The translations under genes and the position numbers were made by a program. A stretch of 64,000 nt of DNA, taken from Psychrobacter aestuarii. Lineage in GTDB: Bacteria; Pseudomonadota; Gammaproteobacteria; Pseudomonadales; Moraxellaceae. Positions 17,189-27,095 of the stretch are shown one piece after another. The DNA is taken from NCBI RefSeq assembly GCF_904846035.1, contig NZ_CAJGYT010000001.1, positions 1,612,001 through 1,676,000 on the forward strand, given 5' to 3'. The notes below the pieces were generated by a model, which saw nothing but the letters and a program-made list of their open reading frames with translations, was not told the DNA's origin and searched no databases. Each line of letters starts with the position of its first letter. Positions within the stretch are counted from its first letter, which is position 1.

Positions 17189-18469
17189 TTATTTGCGGTC
17201 TTCGATGTTTACGAAGTCGCGACGCGTCTCGCCAGTATAGAGCTGACGTGGACGACCGATGCTAAACGGTGCGCTGTGCATCTCAAGCCAATGGCTGATC
17301 CAGCCTGCAGCACGTGCCAAAGAGAAGATGACCGTGAACATTGAGGTTGGGATACCGATGGCTTTTAGGATGATACCTGAATAGAAATCCACGTTCGGAT
17401 ACAGTTTACGCTCGATGAAGTACGGGTCTTCTAGCGCAATTTGCTCAAGTTTCATTGCAAGCTCAAGCTTAGGATCGTCGATACCTAGGGCTTCTAGTAC
17501 TTCATCACAAGTCTCTTTCATGACTTGCGCGCGTGGGTCGAAGTTTTTGTAGACACGGTGACCAAAGCCCATCAGTTTGACTTCACGGCGTTTTACTTTT
17601 TCCATGAATTCTGGCACATTTTCGACCGTACCGATTTCATCGAGCATTTTTAGTACCGCTTCGTTCGCGCCACCGTGCGATGGTCCCCACAATGCCGCGA
17701 TACCCGCTGCGATACACGCGTAAGGGTTGGCACCTGTTGAGCCTGCCAAACGTACGGTTGACGTTGAGGCGTTTTGCTCATGGTCTGCATGCAAGGTAAA
17801 GATGCGGTCCATGGCTTTGGCGATGACTGGATTAACTTTATAGTCCACATCCGCAGGGGTCGCAAACATCATGTACAAGAAGTTCTCAGCGTAATTAAAG
17901 TCATTACGTGGGTACATGAACGGCTCGCCTTGTGAGTACTTATAGCTCATCGCAGCAAGGGTTGGCATTTTGGCGATTAGACGGATGGCCGTGATTTCGC
18001 GGTGCAGCTCTTCACTGACGTCAAGCCCTTCGTGATAGAACGCAGACAATGCGCCGACCACACCGACCATGATGGCCATAGGATGCGCGTCGCGGCGGAA
18101 GCCTTCAAAGAACTTACGCAGCTGATCGTGTACCGCGGTGTGCTTGCCAACTTTTTTATAAAAATCGTCTTTTTGTTCTTGATTGGGCAAGTCGCCATGC
18201 AATAGCGCGTAGCAGACTTCAAGGTATTCTGCGTTTTTAGCCAATTGGTCAATCGGGTAACCACGGTGTAGCAGCTCGCCTTTGCCACCATCGATATAGG
18301 TGATTTTTGATTCAACAGGGGCGGTGACCTTAAAGCCTGGGTCATATGACCAGTAGCCTGCTTCTTGGAAGGCGCTGGCGTCAAGCACAGGGCGTCCTAG
18401 CGTACCGTGCATGACAGGAAGGTCGTATTCTTTGTCATCTACAACCAATTTTGCATTGTTATCAGCCAT
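17189..18469 (-). CDS. gltA: Citrate synthase (type II, GltA)
   Basis: GltA condenses acetyl-CoA and oxaloacetate to citrate at the entry of the TCA cycle. The 426-residue product has the family landmarks: [18 protein letters not shown], the active-site His in [31 protein letters not shown], and [15 protein letters not shown] with the second catalytic His, plus the C-terminal Asp-containing [11 protein letters not shown]. Length fits the NADH-sensitive hexameric form of Gram-negative bacteria. The ATG is preceded by GGAGAA 6 nt upstream. It is divergent from sdhC across 1 kb of non-coding DNA, the same relative arrangement (gltA facing away from sdhCDAB) as in E. coli, so the two genes may share regulation from that region. 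Confidence 0.97.
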   Translation of the reverse strand: MADNNAKLVVDDKEYDLPVMHGTLGRPVLDASAFQEAGYWSYDPGFKVTAPVESKITYIDGGKGELLHRGYPIDQLAKNAEYLEVCYALLHGDLPNQEQKDDFYKKVGKHTAVHDQLRKFFEGFRRDAHPMAIMVGVVGALSAFYHEGLDVSEELHREITAIRLIAKMPTLAAMSYKYSQGEPFMYPRNDFNYAENFLYMMFATPADVDYKVNPVIAKAMDRIFTLHADHEQNASTSTVRLAGSTGANPYACIAAGIAALWGPSHGGANEAVLKMLDEIGTVENVPEFMEKVKRREVKLMGFGHRVYKNFDPRAQVMKETCDEVLEALGIDDPKLELAMKLEQIALEDPYFIERKLYPNVDFYSGIILKAIGIPTSMFTVIFSLARAAGWISHWLEMHSAPFSIGRPRQLYTGETRRDFVNIEDRK

Positions 18470-19480
18470 GAATTGTTCTCCATTTATTGTAGCTGGTTAA
18501 ACCATAACGCTTGTTTGAACGTTTTTTAACGTTGCCGTTCATCCAAAAAAGAAAGAATGAACATAAATTTGACAGTTATTAGAGTGAAATCATATTAGCA
18601 GCTATCGTGCTTGATTTGAAAAAAGTTTTGGCAGGGGGTACTGCAAATCCTTGATAAATAGGGCACTGACAGATTAAGTCATTTGTATCAAAATATGTAT
18701 TACCTCTCATTTAGTAAATAAATACCAAATGGGTGAGCATCACTAAAATTTGTATAGCATAATTTAAGCCATGCCGACCAAAACAAGCGTGCTGACGCCT
18801 GCTATAGCGTCGTTTGTCAAAATAGCGGGCAAATTAACAAAACATACCCGCAAATCGGGTTATAATTATCACTATCTTGGCAAAACGTGAGCCATTATAT
18901 TGCTGGCACCTGCCTAATTGTTGAAATTTACATGATATTCATTATTTAGTGGATAAATTTGTAATTACTTCTCAGTCATTTTATAATTAGTGCAATTTGA
19001 CTGATATTAGCTTCGCTACATTTGCGGTATGTTCAGGCAAACCGATTGATCACACAAAGCATTGACTTATATTTTGTTACGTTTGCAGGGTTAGTCTGAG
19101 ATTTATCGATAGGTGAAATGCAGGCGTGGCAACGGCTTCTCTGGTAGCGTTTATTGCGACCGTTTGTTTCTGACGACGCTGTGTTGTCTTTTTTTTACCC
19201 ATGATTTTGCTTGATGGCTACCCATATCGTGTAGAAATGGGGTTATTGTCGTCGGCTCATGTCAAGAAAAGGACAGATAACGACCAGACAGAGGCTGCTT
19301 GATACGGCTGGTGCTCACGACCTATTCGCCCTTTTCATACCCCAAATTTAGCGCAAACTAAGCCAAGTCAGCTAGCTCTTCCTTATTTTATCCGTCTCGT
19401 GTAGCACTATGGGTGCGGCAGCAATTGCCATACCGCTCATCCGTCGTTACAGGAGTATAACCGCAAAAAGGATGCCCGCT
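18470..19480. other. 1-kb non-coding region between gltA and sdhC
   Basis: AT-rich, with no credible open frame or tRNA. It contains a good sigma-70-type promoter on the plus strand at 18959-18987 (listed), a second TATAAT at 18861-18866 that overlaps the small inverted repeat ACCCG-N5-CGGGT (18846-18860), and several AACGTT/GAACG repeats near 18510-18540 just upstream of gltA. The ~490 nt from the candidate promoter to sdhC would be a long untranslated leader. Confidence 0.6.
18959..18987 (+). promoter_or_regulatory. Candidate sigma-70 promoter for sdhCDAB
   Basis: TTGTAA (18959-18964), exactly 17 nt, then a perfect TATAAT (18982-18987). It points toward sdhC with nothing coding in between. 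Strength of match is good, but function is inferred from sequence alone. Confidence 0.55.
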
Positions 19481-19861
19481 GTGAAAAGCAACCGACCTAT
19501 TAATCTATCTATGAGCCAAGTGATTAGCGTCAATGCAAAATCACCGATCGCGATTGCCTCTATTTTGCATCGCATCTCTGGCATTATTTTATTTTTACTT
19601 ATCCCTGTCATGCTGTGGCTACTACAGACCTCTTTGGCGTCGCCTGAGAGCTTTGCTACCGTGTTTGACAATATCCTAGTGCGCTTTTTGGCGTGGGTGT
19701 TTGTTGCCGCCATTGCTTATCACTTTGTGATGGGTATGAAGCACTTGTTTGCTGATATGGGAATGAACGAGGAGCTTAAATCTGGTCGTACTGCGGCTGT
19801 GGTGAGCTTTGTGATTGCAGCGATTTTAATTGTCGCGTCATTTGTTTGGGTGATGTTCTAA
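19481..19861 (+). CDS. sdhC: Succinate dehydrogenase cytochrome b556 subunit
   Basis: SdhC is one of the two membrane anchors of succinate dehydrogenase (complex II), binding haem b and ubiquinone with SdhD. From the GTG at 19481 it has 126 residues, the normal size, and begins KSNRPINLSM as SdhC proteins do. It has three membrane helices, the SILHRISGIILF quinone/haem-site motif in helix I and YHFVMGMKHLFADMG with the haem-ligand His. The frame is open from 19409, and an ATG at 19472 is also possible, but AAAGGA at 19466-19471 is well spaced only for the GTG. The last base of its stop codon is the first base of sdhD, so the two are translationally coupled. Confidence 0.93.
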   Translation: MKSNRPINLSMSQVISVNAKSPIAIASILHRISGIILFLLIPVMLWLLQTSLASPESFATVFDNILVRFLAWVFVAAIAYHFVMGMKHLFADMGMNEELKSGRTAAVVSFVIAAILIVASFVWVMF

Positions 19862-20268
19862 TGATTAAAAATGATTCAGGAATCAAAAGCGCCACAGGTC
19901 TTACCGGTTCAGGCTCGCGTGACTGGATTGTACAGCGTATCAGTGCGGTCGTCTTGGCGGTCTATAGCGTGGTTATGCTGGGCTTTTTCTTAACGCATGG
20001 CAACGTCGGCTTTGCTGAGTGGTCAGGCTTTATGAACAGTCTGCCGATGCGCTTGTTTAGCCTGGTGGCGATTATCGCGCTTGCCGGTCACGCGTGGGTT
20101 GGTATGTGGACGGTATTCACCGACTACATCACCACCAGCAAGCTGGGTGCAAAGGCATCAGGTCTGCGCTTGGTATTGCAGGCGCTGATGATTATTGCCA
20201 TTTTTGTTTATCTGTTCTGGGGCATTATGATTTTTTGGGGCAATGGCTTTGCCGCACCAGTCGTATAA
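19861..20268 (+). CDS. sdhD: Succinate dehydrogenase membrane anchor subunit
   Basis: SdhD is the second membrane anchor of complex II. The 135-residue protein has three membrane helices and the hallmark ALAGHAWVGMWTVFTDYI, holding the haem-ligand His and the Asp-Tyr pair at the quinone site, almost as in E. coli (HAWIGMWQVLTDY). N-terminal GSRDWIVQRISAVVLAVYS is also typical. The start overlaps the sdhC stop by one base (TAATG). An upstream in-frame start at 19846 inside sdhC is unlikely. It is followed by 274 nt of non-coding DNA before sdhA, a larger gap than in most sdh operons. Confidence 0.93.
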   Translation: MIKNDSGIKSATGLTGSGSRDWIVQRISAVVLAVYSVVMLGFFLTHGNVGFAEWSGFMNSLPMRLFSLVAIIALAGHAWVGMWTVFTDYITTSKLGAKASGLRLVLQALMIIAIFVYLFWGIMIFWGNGFAAPVV

Positions 20269-20313
20269 TCTCAAAACAGCGCATGTTTTATCTTTTTCAG
20301 CGACACCTGTAGC

Positions 20314-20339
20314 GGCGCGCGATAACGTCTATCGCCGCC
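20314..20339 (+). promoter_or_regulatory. Strong intercistronic hairpin between sdhD and sdhA
   Basis: GGCG-C-GCGATA pairs with TATCGCCGCC (one bulged C) around ACGTC: a 10-bp GC-rich stem without a following T-run. Its place, 45 nt after the sdhD stop, suits an mRNA-stability or processing element that gives different levels of the membrane and catalytic subunits. Confidence 0.5.
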
Positions 20340-20542
20340 TTGCAGTCAAGCTACCATAAAGTCATCATCAGCACCACACATGGTCGGCGCGTTTGGTATG
20401 ATGGCTATGCACATTTCAGTAAGTGGTTGCAAGACTTTGATAATATGGCTGTTTTTATTGTTTATTCAGCGTACAATAGAGAAGGCCGATAGGCGCAGCA
20501 CCAAAGCCTTGTATTTACTTAACAAGCATTAGGAAAACCGTA

Positions 20543-22393
20543 ATGGCGACAAAACAAGATAATACCATCAGCAACATCAAAACCCTCAACTATGATGCCG
20601 TCATCGTTGGTGGTGGCGGTTCAGGTATGCGTGCCTCATTACAGCTCGCAGAAGCGGGTATGAATGTTGCGGTGATTACCAAAGTATTCCCAACGCGCTC
20701 GCACACCGTAGCGGCTCAGGGCGGTATTGGTGCCAGTCTTGGTAATATGAGTAATGACAACTGGCACTTTCACTTTTATGACACCGTAAAAGGTTCAGAT
20801 TGGCTCGGCGACCAAGACGCAATTGAGTACATGTGCCGCGAAGCACCAAAAGTGGTGTATGAGCTTGAGCACATGGGCATGCCGTTTGACCGTAACGAAG
20901 ACGGCACTATTTATCAGCGTCCGTTTGGTGGTCACACCTCAAACTATGGCGAAAAAGCGGTACAACGCGCGTGTGCTGCAGCTGACCGTACAGGTCACGC
21001 GCTACTACACACCTTGTACCAAAAGAACCTACAACAAGGCACGCAGTTCTTTATCGAATGGATTGCGCTTGATTTGATTAAAGACGCCGATGGCAACATC
21101 AATGGTGTTGTGGCGATTGAGCAAGAAACTGGCACTGTGGCTGTCTTCCAATCACCCATCACGGTGCTTGCTACTGGTGGTGCTGGTCGTATCTTTGCCG
21201 CTTCAACCAACGCCTATATTAATACAGGCGACGGTATTGGCATGGCGGTACGTGCAGGCATTCCACTCCAAGACATGGAATTTTGGCAATTCCACCCAAC
21301 GGGTGTGGCGGGTGCAGGCGTACTGCTGACCGAAGGTTGCCGCGGTGAAGGCGCAATTCTACGTAACAAAGACGGCGAAGCCTTTATGGAGCGTTACGCG
21401 CCGACCGTAAAAGACTTGGCACCTCGTGACCTCGTATCACGCTCAATGGACCAAGAAATCAAAGAAGGTCGCGGCTGTGGACCAAATGGCGAATACATCG
21501 TGATGGATATGACCCACCTAGGCGTTGAGACCATCATGAAGCGTCTGCCATCGGTATTTGAGATTGGCAAAAACTTCGCCAACGTGGACATCACCAAAGA
21601 GCCGATTCCAGTGATTCCAACCATTCACTATATGATGGGCGGTATCCCGACCAACATTCACGGTCAGGTGGTGATGCCAGATCTAGAAGCGGGTACGGAT
21701 GAAGAAGGTCTGTACGCGCACGGCAACGTCGTCAAAGGTCTATACGCGATTGGTGAATGTGCGTGCGTCAGTGTCCACGGTGCCAACCGTTTGGGTACCA
21801 ACTCACTGCTTGACTTGGTGGTCTTTGGTCGCGCTGCGGGCAAACACATCGTTGATGAATACCATCAAAATGACCACACGTACAAGCCGTTAGATCCGCA
21901 TGTACTTGACTACACAGTCGGTCGTTTGAACAAGCTACAACAGTCTACTGAAGGCTATAACGCTCAAGACGTGGCGGATGAGATTCGCGCGACCATGCAA
22001 AAGCATGCCAGCGTATTCCGTACCCAAGCCTTGATGGACGAAGGGGTTGAAAAAATCCTAGCACTTGAAGAAAAAGTGAACAACATCCACTTGGCGGACA
22101 AGTCACAAGTCTTTAACACCGCGCGTATTGAAGCCTTAGAAGTGGACAACCTATACGAAGTTGCCAAAGCGACCATGATTTCAGCCGCTCACCGTCACGA
22201 AAGCCGTGGCGCGCACAGCGTTCTTGATTATGACCGCCCAGGCGATGATGATTATGCACCAAACGGTCGTAACGACCATGAATGGATGAAGCATACACTG
22301 TGGTACTCTGAAGGCAACCGTATTATTTATAAGCCTGTACGTAAGAGTCCATTGACTGTAGATTACATCGAGCCTAAAGTTCGCGTCTACTAA
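20543..22393 (+). CDS. sdhA: Succinate dehydrogenase flavoprotein subunit
   Basis: SdhA oxidises succinate to fumarate and passes electrons to the SdhB clusters. The 616-residue protein has the N-terminal FAD-binding GGGGSGMRASLQLAEAG, His54 in RSHTVAAQGG (covalent FAD site), the substrate-site segments HPTGVAGAGVLLTEGCRGEG and MDQEIKEGRGCG, and HGANRLGTNSLLDLVVFGRAAG near residue 410. Length and motif order fit the proteobacterial family. ATTAGGAAAA lies upstream of the ATG. It follows the sdhCD pair by 274 nt and precedes sdhB by 163 nt; no terminator lies between, so sdhCDAB can still be one transcript. Confidence 0.98.
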   Translation: MATKQDNTISNIKTLNYDAVIVGGGGSGMRASLQLAEAGMNVAVITKVFPTRSHTVAAQGGIGASLGNMSNDNWHFHFYDTVKGSDWLGDQDAIEYMCREAPKVVYELEHMGMPFDRNEDGTIYQRPFGGHTSNYGEKAVQRACAAADRTGHALLHTLYQKNLQQGTQFFIEWIALDLIKDADGNINGVVAIEQETGTVAVFQSPITVLATGGAGRIFAASTNAYINTGDGIGMAVRAGIPLQDMEFWQFHPTGVAGAGVLLTEGCRGEGAILRNKDGEAFMERYAPTVKDLAPRDLVSRSMDQEIKEGRGCGPNGEYIVMDMTHLGVETIMKRLPSVFEIGKNFANVDITKEPIPVIPTIHYMMGGIPTNIHGQVVMPDLEAGTDEEGLYAHGNVVKGLYAIGECACVSVHGANRLGTNSLLDLVVFGRAAGKHIVDEYHQNDHTYKPLDPHVLDYTVGRLNKLQQSTEGYNAQDVADEIRATMQKHASVFRTQALMDEGVEKILALEEKVNNIHLADKSQVFNTARIEALEVDNLYEVAKATMISAAHRHESRGAHSVLDYDRPGDDDYAPNGRNDHEWMKHTLWYSEGNRIIYKPVRKSPLTVDYIEPKVRVY

Positions 22394-22556
22394 TCCTAGA
22401 CTCCGTACGACAACGCTTAATCGTTTTATCCTTTATTTTTTACCAAACAGGTGATTGCCAGCGATAGATGCCCACCCAGCGATGCTTATTTTATCTGCTG
22501 GGACGGCATGTCTCCATTATCCGCCCGCAAATCACCTATGTGTGGAGTTTAGCATT

Positions 22557-23267
22557 ATGAGCCGAGGTACTCGCACCATCGAACTTTATCGCTACGATCC
22601 TGATAAGGACGCAGCGCCACGTATGCAAACGTATACGATTGAGTTGTTAGACTCTGATCGTATGTTGCTTGACGTACTACTACGCCTCAAAAAAGAAGAT
22701 GAGACCATCACATTCCGCCGCTCTTGCCGTGAAGGCATCTGTGGTTCAGATGGCATGAACATCAATGGCAAAAACGGCTTGGCATGTTTGATTAACATGA
22801 ACACCTTGCCTGAAAAAATCACCATCCGTCCGCTACCAGGATTGCCTGTGGTACGTGACTTGGTGGTCGATATGAACCAGTTTTACGAGCAGTATGAAAA
22901 GGTACATCCATACCTAATCAACGACCAGCCAGCGCCGCCAACCGAGCGTTTGCAGTCGCCAGCTGAGCGTGAAAAGCTAAACGGTCTGTATGAATGTATC
23001 TTATGTGCTTGCTGTTCAACCAGCTGCCCATCATTTTGGTGGAACCCTGATAAGTTCCTAGGGCCATCAGCACTGCTGCATGCGTATCGCTTTGTCGCTG
23101 ACAGCCGTGATGGCGACACCCAAGCACGTTTGGCACGTCTTGACGACCCGTTCAGCCTATTCCGCTGCCGCGGTATCATGAACTGTGTGTCTGTATGTCC
23201 AAAAGGCTTGAACCCAACACAAGCGATTGGTCATCTACGCAACATGCTGATTGATATGGCGGGTTAA
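22557..23267 (+). CDS. sdhB: Succinate dehydrogenase iron-sulfur subunit
   Basis: SdhB carries the [2Fe-2S], [4Fe-4S] and [3Fe-4S] clusters that take electrons from SdhA to the quinone site. The 236-residue product has the 2Fe-2S motif CREGICGSDGMNINGKNGLAC (Cys57, Cys62, Asp65, Cys77) and two downstream cysteine groups, CILCACCSTSCPSFWW and CRGIMNCVSVCPKGLNP. The ATG at 22557 has TGGAG 10 nt upstream; the open frame extends to 22455, but that part has no family resemblance. A strong terminator follows, closing the sdhCDAB unit before the suc genes, unlike the single sdh-suc transcript of E. coli. Confidence 0.97.
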   Translation: MSRGTRTIELYRYDPDKDAAPRMQTYTIELLDSDRMLLDVLLRLKKEDETITFRRSCREGICGSDGMNINGKNGLACLINMNTLPEKITIRPLPGLPVVRDLVVDMNQFYEQYEKVHPYLINDQPAPPTERLQSPAEREKLNGLYECILCACCSTSCPSFWWNPDKFLGPSALLHAYRFVADSRDGDTQARLARLDDPFSLFRCRGIMNCVSVCPKGLNPTQAIGHLRNMLIDMAG

Positions 23268-23293
23268 GGACGTGATGTCTTGATGCCATAGAA

Positions 23294-23322
23294 ACACCGC
23301 CAACTGTGGGCGGTGTTTTTTT
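23294..23322 (+). terminator. Terminator after sdhB
   Basis: ACACCGCC (23294-23301) pairs perfectly with GGCGGTGT (23309-23316) around a 7-nt loop, followed by a T-run. It separates sdhCDAB from sucAB. Confidence 0.92.
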
Positions 23323-24105
23323 GTATATATCAACACCCGCATGATGGACATTAAAGGCTAAGATAATGGCTTTATAGTCGCCATTATTGACGGGTGTCGC
23401 CCTTGTACATAGCGGCCAATAGGCGCACAATAGGCATCGATTCGCGCTCAAGCAATGCCCGATTTTTTTGTATATAAACGCGCTTCTGATAAGAATTAGC
23501 AACATTGAACGGGCAAACAGGGTGTAAAACCGAAAATACAAAAATGCTATGATGGCAGCTGTTTTAAGCCATCATAAAGCCGTCTGTCATACAAGGTGCA
23601 GCGCGGGGTGAAACGGGTCTAAACGCCCGTCACTATCAAGCAAGTACCCTATATAAAGATTGGCTGGTTAAATACCCATTATTGGATAAACAAACTGTAT
23701 TAGCACTCATATACATGTTATAATTGATAGCAGTGTATGTTCGGTACAGACAACAGCGTTTGTCGATTAATCGATGAGTACCATCGCTGTGATTGGGGCA
23801 GATTTGCGTCAATCTTATGAGAGGTCGGTATAGACGTTTTGGTCGTTAAGTGGTCATATAAAGCCTTTAGCATGATTGATATGGATAAAGGTGGGTGAAC
23901 CAACAGCGGCCAATAGCCATATACTGTGCTGGTCAGCACTCGATGGTTTGGTATTACTAAGCACGATGTTACGATTAGTATCATTGGTATTTTTAGAAAC
24001 TCGTATTCAAGGTTATACGTTGATTGGTATGCATGCCTGACATACGATGGATTACACAACGACAAGCTTGATTCCATTCATTTATCTATCAAATAGACGA
24101 TTATT
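23323..24105. other. 783-bp non-coding region between sdhB and sucA
   Basis: AT-rich. Two minus-strand open frames here (23176-23541 and 23718-24077) lack ribosome-binding sites and familiar motifs, and the first overlaps the sdhB 3' end; I treat both as chance. A TGn-TATAAT element at 23716-23724 is a candidate promoter for sucA. No tRNA or known RNA family recognised. Confidence 0.55.
23716..23724 (+). promoter_or_regulatory. Extended -10 promoter element upstream of sucA
   Basis: TGT followed by TATAAT (23719-23724) is a perfect extended -10; there is no good -35. It would give sucA a leader of about 375 nt. Confidence 0.42.
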
Positions 24106-26955
24106 ATGAATAGTAAACCTAAAGATTCAGCTCATACTGAACTTGCAGCTGACAATGCCCTCTATATTGAATCCCTTTACGAACAATTTTTAACCGACCC
24201 AAACAGCGTCGATGCCACATGGCAGCAGTATTTTGAGCAGTATCAATCTGCCAATGATGCCAAGCACAACGCCATTAAAGATCAGTTTTTGTTGCTTGCC
24301 CGCAATCAAACGGCAAACAAAGGCACCATCGTGGTCGAAGGCAATAACAACGGCCACTGCGTTGACCCAAAACAAATGGGCGTGCAAAAGCTCATCTCGG
24401 CGTACCGTCGCCGTGGTCATCGCCGCGCACAGCTTGATCCCCTCCAGTTGACCCCTCGCGCTGATATCGAAGACTTGACCTTGGCTTTTCACGGTCTGTC
24501 AGAGAGCGATCTTGATACCGTATTCCCAACCAGTGATTTGAACATTGGCAAATCAGAAGCCAGCTTGCGCGAGATTATCGAAATCTTAGAGCGCGTATAC
24601 TGCGGCAACATCGGTGTTGAGTACATGCATGTCAATACCAGTGAAGAAAAACGCTGGATGGAGCGCTATCTTGAGACCAATCACGGTCATATCAAATTCG
24701 ATCAAGAAAAACGTCTGTCTATCCTTGAGCGCTTAACTGCCGCTGAAGGTCTAGAGAAGTACCTTGCACGTAAGTACACAGGGGTAAAACGTTTTGGTCT
24801 AGAAGGTGGCGAGAGCTTTATCCCTGCGGTGAATGAAATCATTCAGCGTGCGGGTGGCTATGGCACCAAAGAGATGGTTATCGGTATGGCGCACCGTGGT
24901 CGCCTAAACCTATTGGTAAACATTTTGGGTAAAAACCCAGCCGACCTGTTCGATGAGTTCGATGGCAAAGTACAGCCAGAAAAAGGTTCAGGCGATGTAA
25001 AATACCACAACGGCTACTCATCAAACGTGATGACCCCAGGTGGTGAAGCGCATTTGGCCTTGGCATTTAACCCATCGCATCTTGAGATTGTCTCTCCTGT
25101 ACTCGAAGGCTCAGTCCGCGCGCGCCAAGTTCGCCGCAATGACACCACAGGCAATATGGTATTGCCAATCGTGGTGCATGGTGATGCAGCATTCGCAGGT
25201 CAAGGCGTGGTACAAGAAACTTTCCAGATGTCACAGACCCGCGCGTACACCACAGGCGGTACTGTACACATCGTTATTAACAACCAAGTGGGCTTTACCA
25301 CCAGTCGCCAAGAAGACGCGCGCTCTACAGAATACTGTACTGATGTGGCAAAAATGGTGCACGCGCCTATTTTGCACGTGAACGGCGACAACCCAGAAGC
25401 GGTGGTCTTTGCCTCACAGCTTGCGCTTGATTATCGTCACGAGTTTGGCAAAGACATCGTCATCGACTTGTTCTGCTACCGCCGTAATGGTCACAACGAA
25501 GCCGATGAGCCATCAGCAACCCAGCCGCTGATGTATGCGGTCATCAAAAAGCTGCCAACCACACGCGCACTATACGCGCAAAAGCTGATTGCTGAAGGTG
25601 TGCTGACTAAAGAAGTCGAAACCGAATACGAAGACAACTATCGTGAGTCACTTGACCGCGGTGAGTATGTGGTCAACTCGCTCGTCCTTGAGCCAAACAG
25701 CAACCTATATGTCAATTGGAAGCCTTATCTGGGTCACGACCTTGTCGATGACTGGGATACAGGCGTTGATATCGAAAAGCTAAAAGCATACGGCCGCCGT
25801 ATGGCAGAAGTTCCTGAAGGCTACAAATTGCAGCGTCAGGTACAAAAAGTCGTCGAGCAGCGCCTTGCCATGCAAACAGGCGAAGAGCCGCTCAACTGGG
25901 GCGCGGCAGAAACGCTAGCCTATGCCTCATTGGTGGATAACGATGACACGCTTGTGCGCATCACGGGTGAAGACGTGGGTCGTGGTACTTTCTCGCATCG
26001 CCATACAGAGCTGTATAACACAGCCGATGGCAGCATGTACGTACCGCTTGCGCACCTAAGCGACACCCAAGCGCGCTTTGCTACTTACAACTCATTGTTG
26101 TCAGAAGAAGCGGTTCTCGCGTTTGAATATGGCTACGCGACCACCGTGCCAAACGCATTGGTCGTTTGGGAAGCGCAGTTTGGTGACTTCGTCAACGGCG
26201 CACAGGTCGTCATCGATCAGTTTATCTCAAGTGGCGAGACCAAGTGGCAGCGCGTTTGTGGTCTGACCATGCTCTTGCCACACGGCTTTGAAGGTCAAGG
26301 CCCTGAGCACTCATCAGCGCGTCTTGAGCGTTTCTTACAGCTGTGTGCTGAAGACAACATGCAAGTCATCACCCCAACCACGCCTGCGCAGATTTTCCAT
26401 GCCTTGCGTCGTCAGGCAGTACGTCCAATCCGTAAGCCATTGATTGTGATGTCACCAAAGAGCTTGCTACGTCACAAACTGGCAACCTCAACGCTTGATG
26501 AGCTGGCGAATGGTAAGTTTGAAACCGTATTGCCTGAGATCGATACGCACAATGCTGACGCTATCACGCGTCTGGTGGTCTGTGGCGGTAAGGTATACTA
26601 TGACCTACTAGAGCAGCGCCGTGCATTGGGCCTTGATCACGTGGCGATTGTACGTGTTGAGCAGCTATACCCACTACCAGAAGCGCGCCTAAACGCTGAG
26701 ATTGCAAAATACAGCAATCTTGAAGAAATCGTTTGGACGCAAGAAGAGCCGCTCAACCAAGGCGCTTGGTACTACCTCGCTCCTGAGATGTATCGTCTGG
26801 TAAGCGATCACGCCACTGCTGCCAAATTGCTAAAACCTGTTGCACGTCCAGCCAGTGCTGCACCTGCGACAGGCTCAGCAAAACTGCACGTCCAACAGCA
26901 GCAAGCATTGATTGCTGGTGGTCTTGGTATTGAAGTCAGTCAACTTGCACAATAA
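24106..26955 (+). CDS. sucA: 2-oxoglutarate dehydrogenase E1 component
   Basis: SucA is the thiamine-diphosphate-dependent E1 that decarboxylates 2-oxoglutarate and transfers succinyl to the SucB lipoyl group. The 949-residue protein begins with the E1 N-terminal segment (YIESLYEQFLTDPNSVDATWQQYF) that docks onto the complex. It has MVIGMAHRGRLNLLVNILGK, HGDAAFAGQGVVQE (ThDP/Mg region), YCTDVAKMVHAPILHVNGDNPEAV and, in the C-terminal half, the transketolase-type LLPHGFEGQGPEHSSARLERFLQL. Slightly longer than E. coli SucA; the C-terminus has a short Ala/Pro/Thr linker (about 905-920). No clear ribosome-binding site precedes the ATG (ACGATTATT), which is odd for an abundant enzyme. Confidence 0.97.
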   Translation: MNSKPKDSAHTELAADNALYIESLYEQFLTDPNSVDATWQQYFEQYQSANDAKHNAIKDQFLLLARNQTANKGTIVVEGNNNGHCVDPKQMGVQKLISAYRRRGHRRAQLDPLQLTPRADIEDLTLAFHGLSESDLDTVFPTSDLNIGKSEASLREIIEILERVYCGNIGVEYMHVNTSEEKRWMERYLETNHGHIKFDQEKRLSILERLTAAEGLEKYLARKYTGVKRFGLEGGESFIPAVNEIIQRAGGYGTKEMVIGMAHRGRLNLLVNILGKNPADLFDEFDGKVQPEKGSGDVKYHNGYSSNVMTPGGEAHLALAFNPSHLEIVSPVLEGSVRARQVRRNDTTGNMVLPIVVHGDAAFAGQGVVQETFQMSQTRAYTTGGTVHIVINNQVGFTTSRQEDARSTEYCTDVAKMVHAPILHVNGDNPEAVVFASQLALDYRHEFGKDIVIDLFCYRRNGHNEADEPSATQPLMYAVIKKLPTTRALYAQKLIAEGVLTKEVETEYEDNYRESLDRGEYVVNSLVLEPNSNLYVNWKPYLGHDLVDDWDTGVDIEKLKAYGRRMAEVPEGYKLQRQVQKVVEQRLAMQTGEEPLNWGAAETLAYASLVDNDDTLVRITGEDVGRGTFSHRHTELYNTADGSMYVPLAHLSDTQARFATYNSLLSEEAVLAFEYGYATTVPNALVVWEAQFGDFVNGAQVVIDQFISSGETKWQRVCGLTMLLPHGFEGQGPEHSSARLERFLQLCAEDNMQVITPTTPAQIFHALRRQAVRPIRKPLIVMSPKSLLRHKLATSTLDELANGKFETVLPEIDTHNADAITRLVVCGGKVYYDLLEQRRALGLDHVAIVRVEQLYPLPEARLNAEIAKYSNLEEIVWTQEEPLNQGAWYYLAPEMYRLVSDHATAAKLLKPVARPASAAPATGSAKLHVQQQQALIAGGLGIEVSQLAQ

Positions 26956-27095
26956 CATTCACTTATTCAGGTGATGATGGTTTGCCGATAATGACTGCGC
27001 TAAAGGGTATTTGTATTGTTATGCCCTTTAGCTGTTATCAACCGTCTATCACAACTTATAATAAATAGCGGTATCCAAATCCAAGGAGTATATCG

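Noticed and set aside
18470..19480. tRNA or known small RNA in the gltA-sdhC gap
   Set aside because: No cloverleaf, T-loop (GGTTCGANTCC) or terminator-like hairpin with T-run was found.
23176..23541. 121-codon minus-strand frame over the sdhB 3' end
   Set aside because: Overlaps sdhB and its terminator on the opposite strand; no initiation signal.
23718..24077. 119-codon minus-strand frame upstream of sucA
   Set aside because: No Shine-Dalgarno sequence, atypical composition with many rare combinations, and no familiar motif; lies over the likely sucA promoter and leader.
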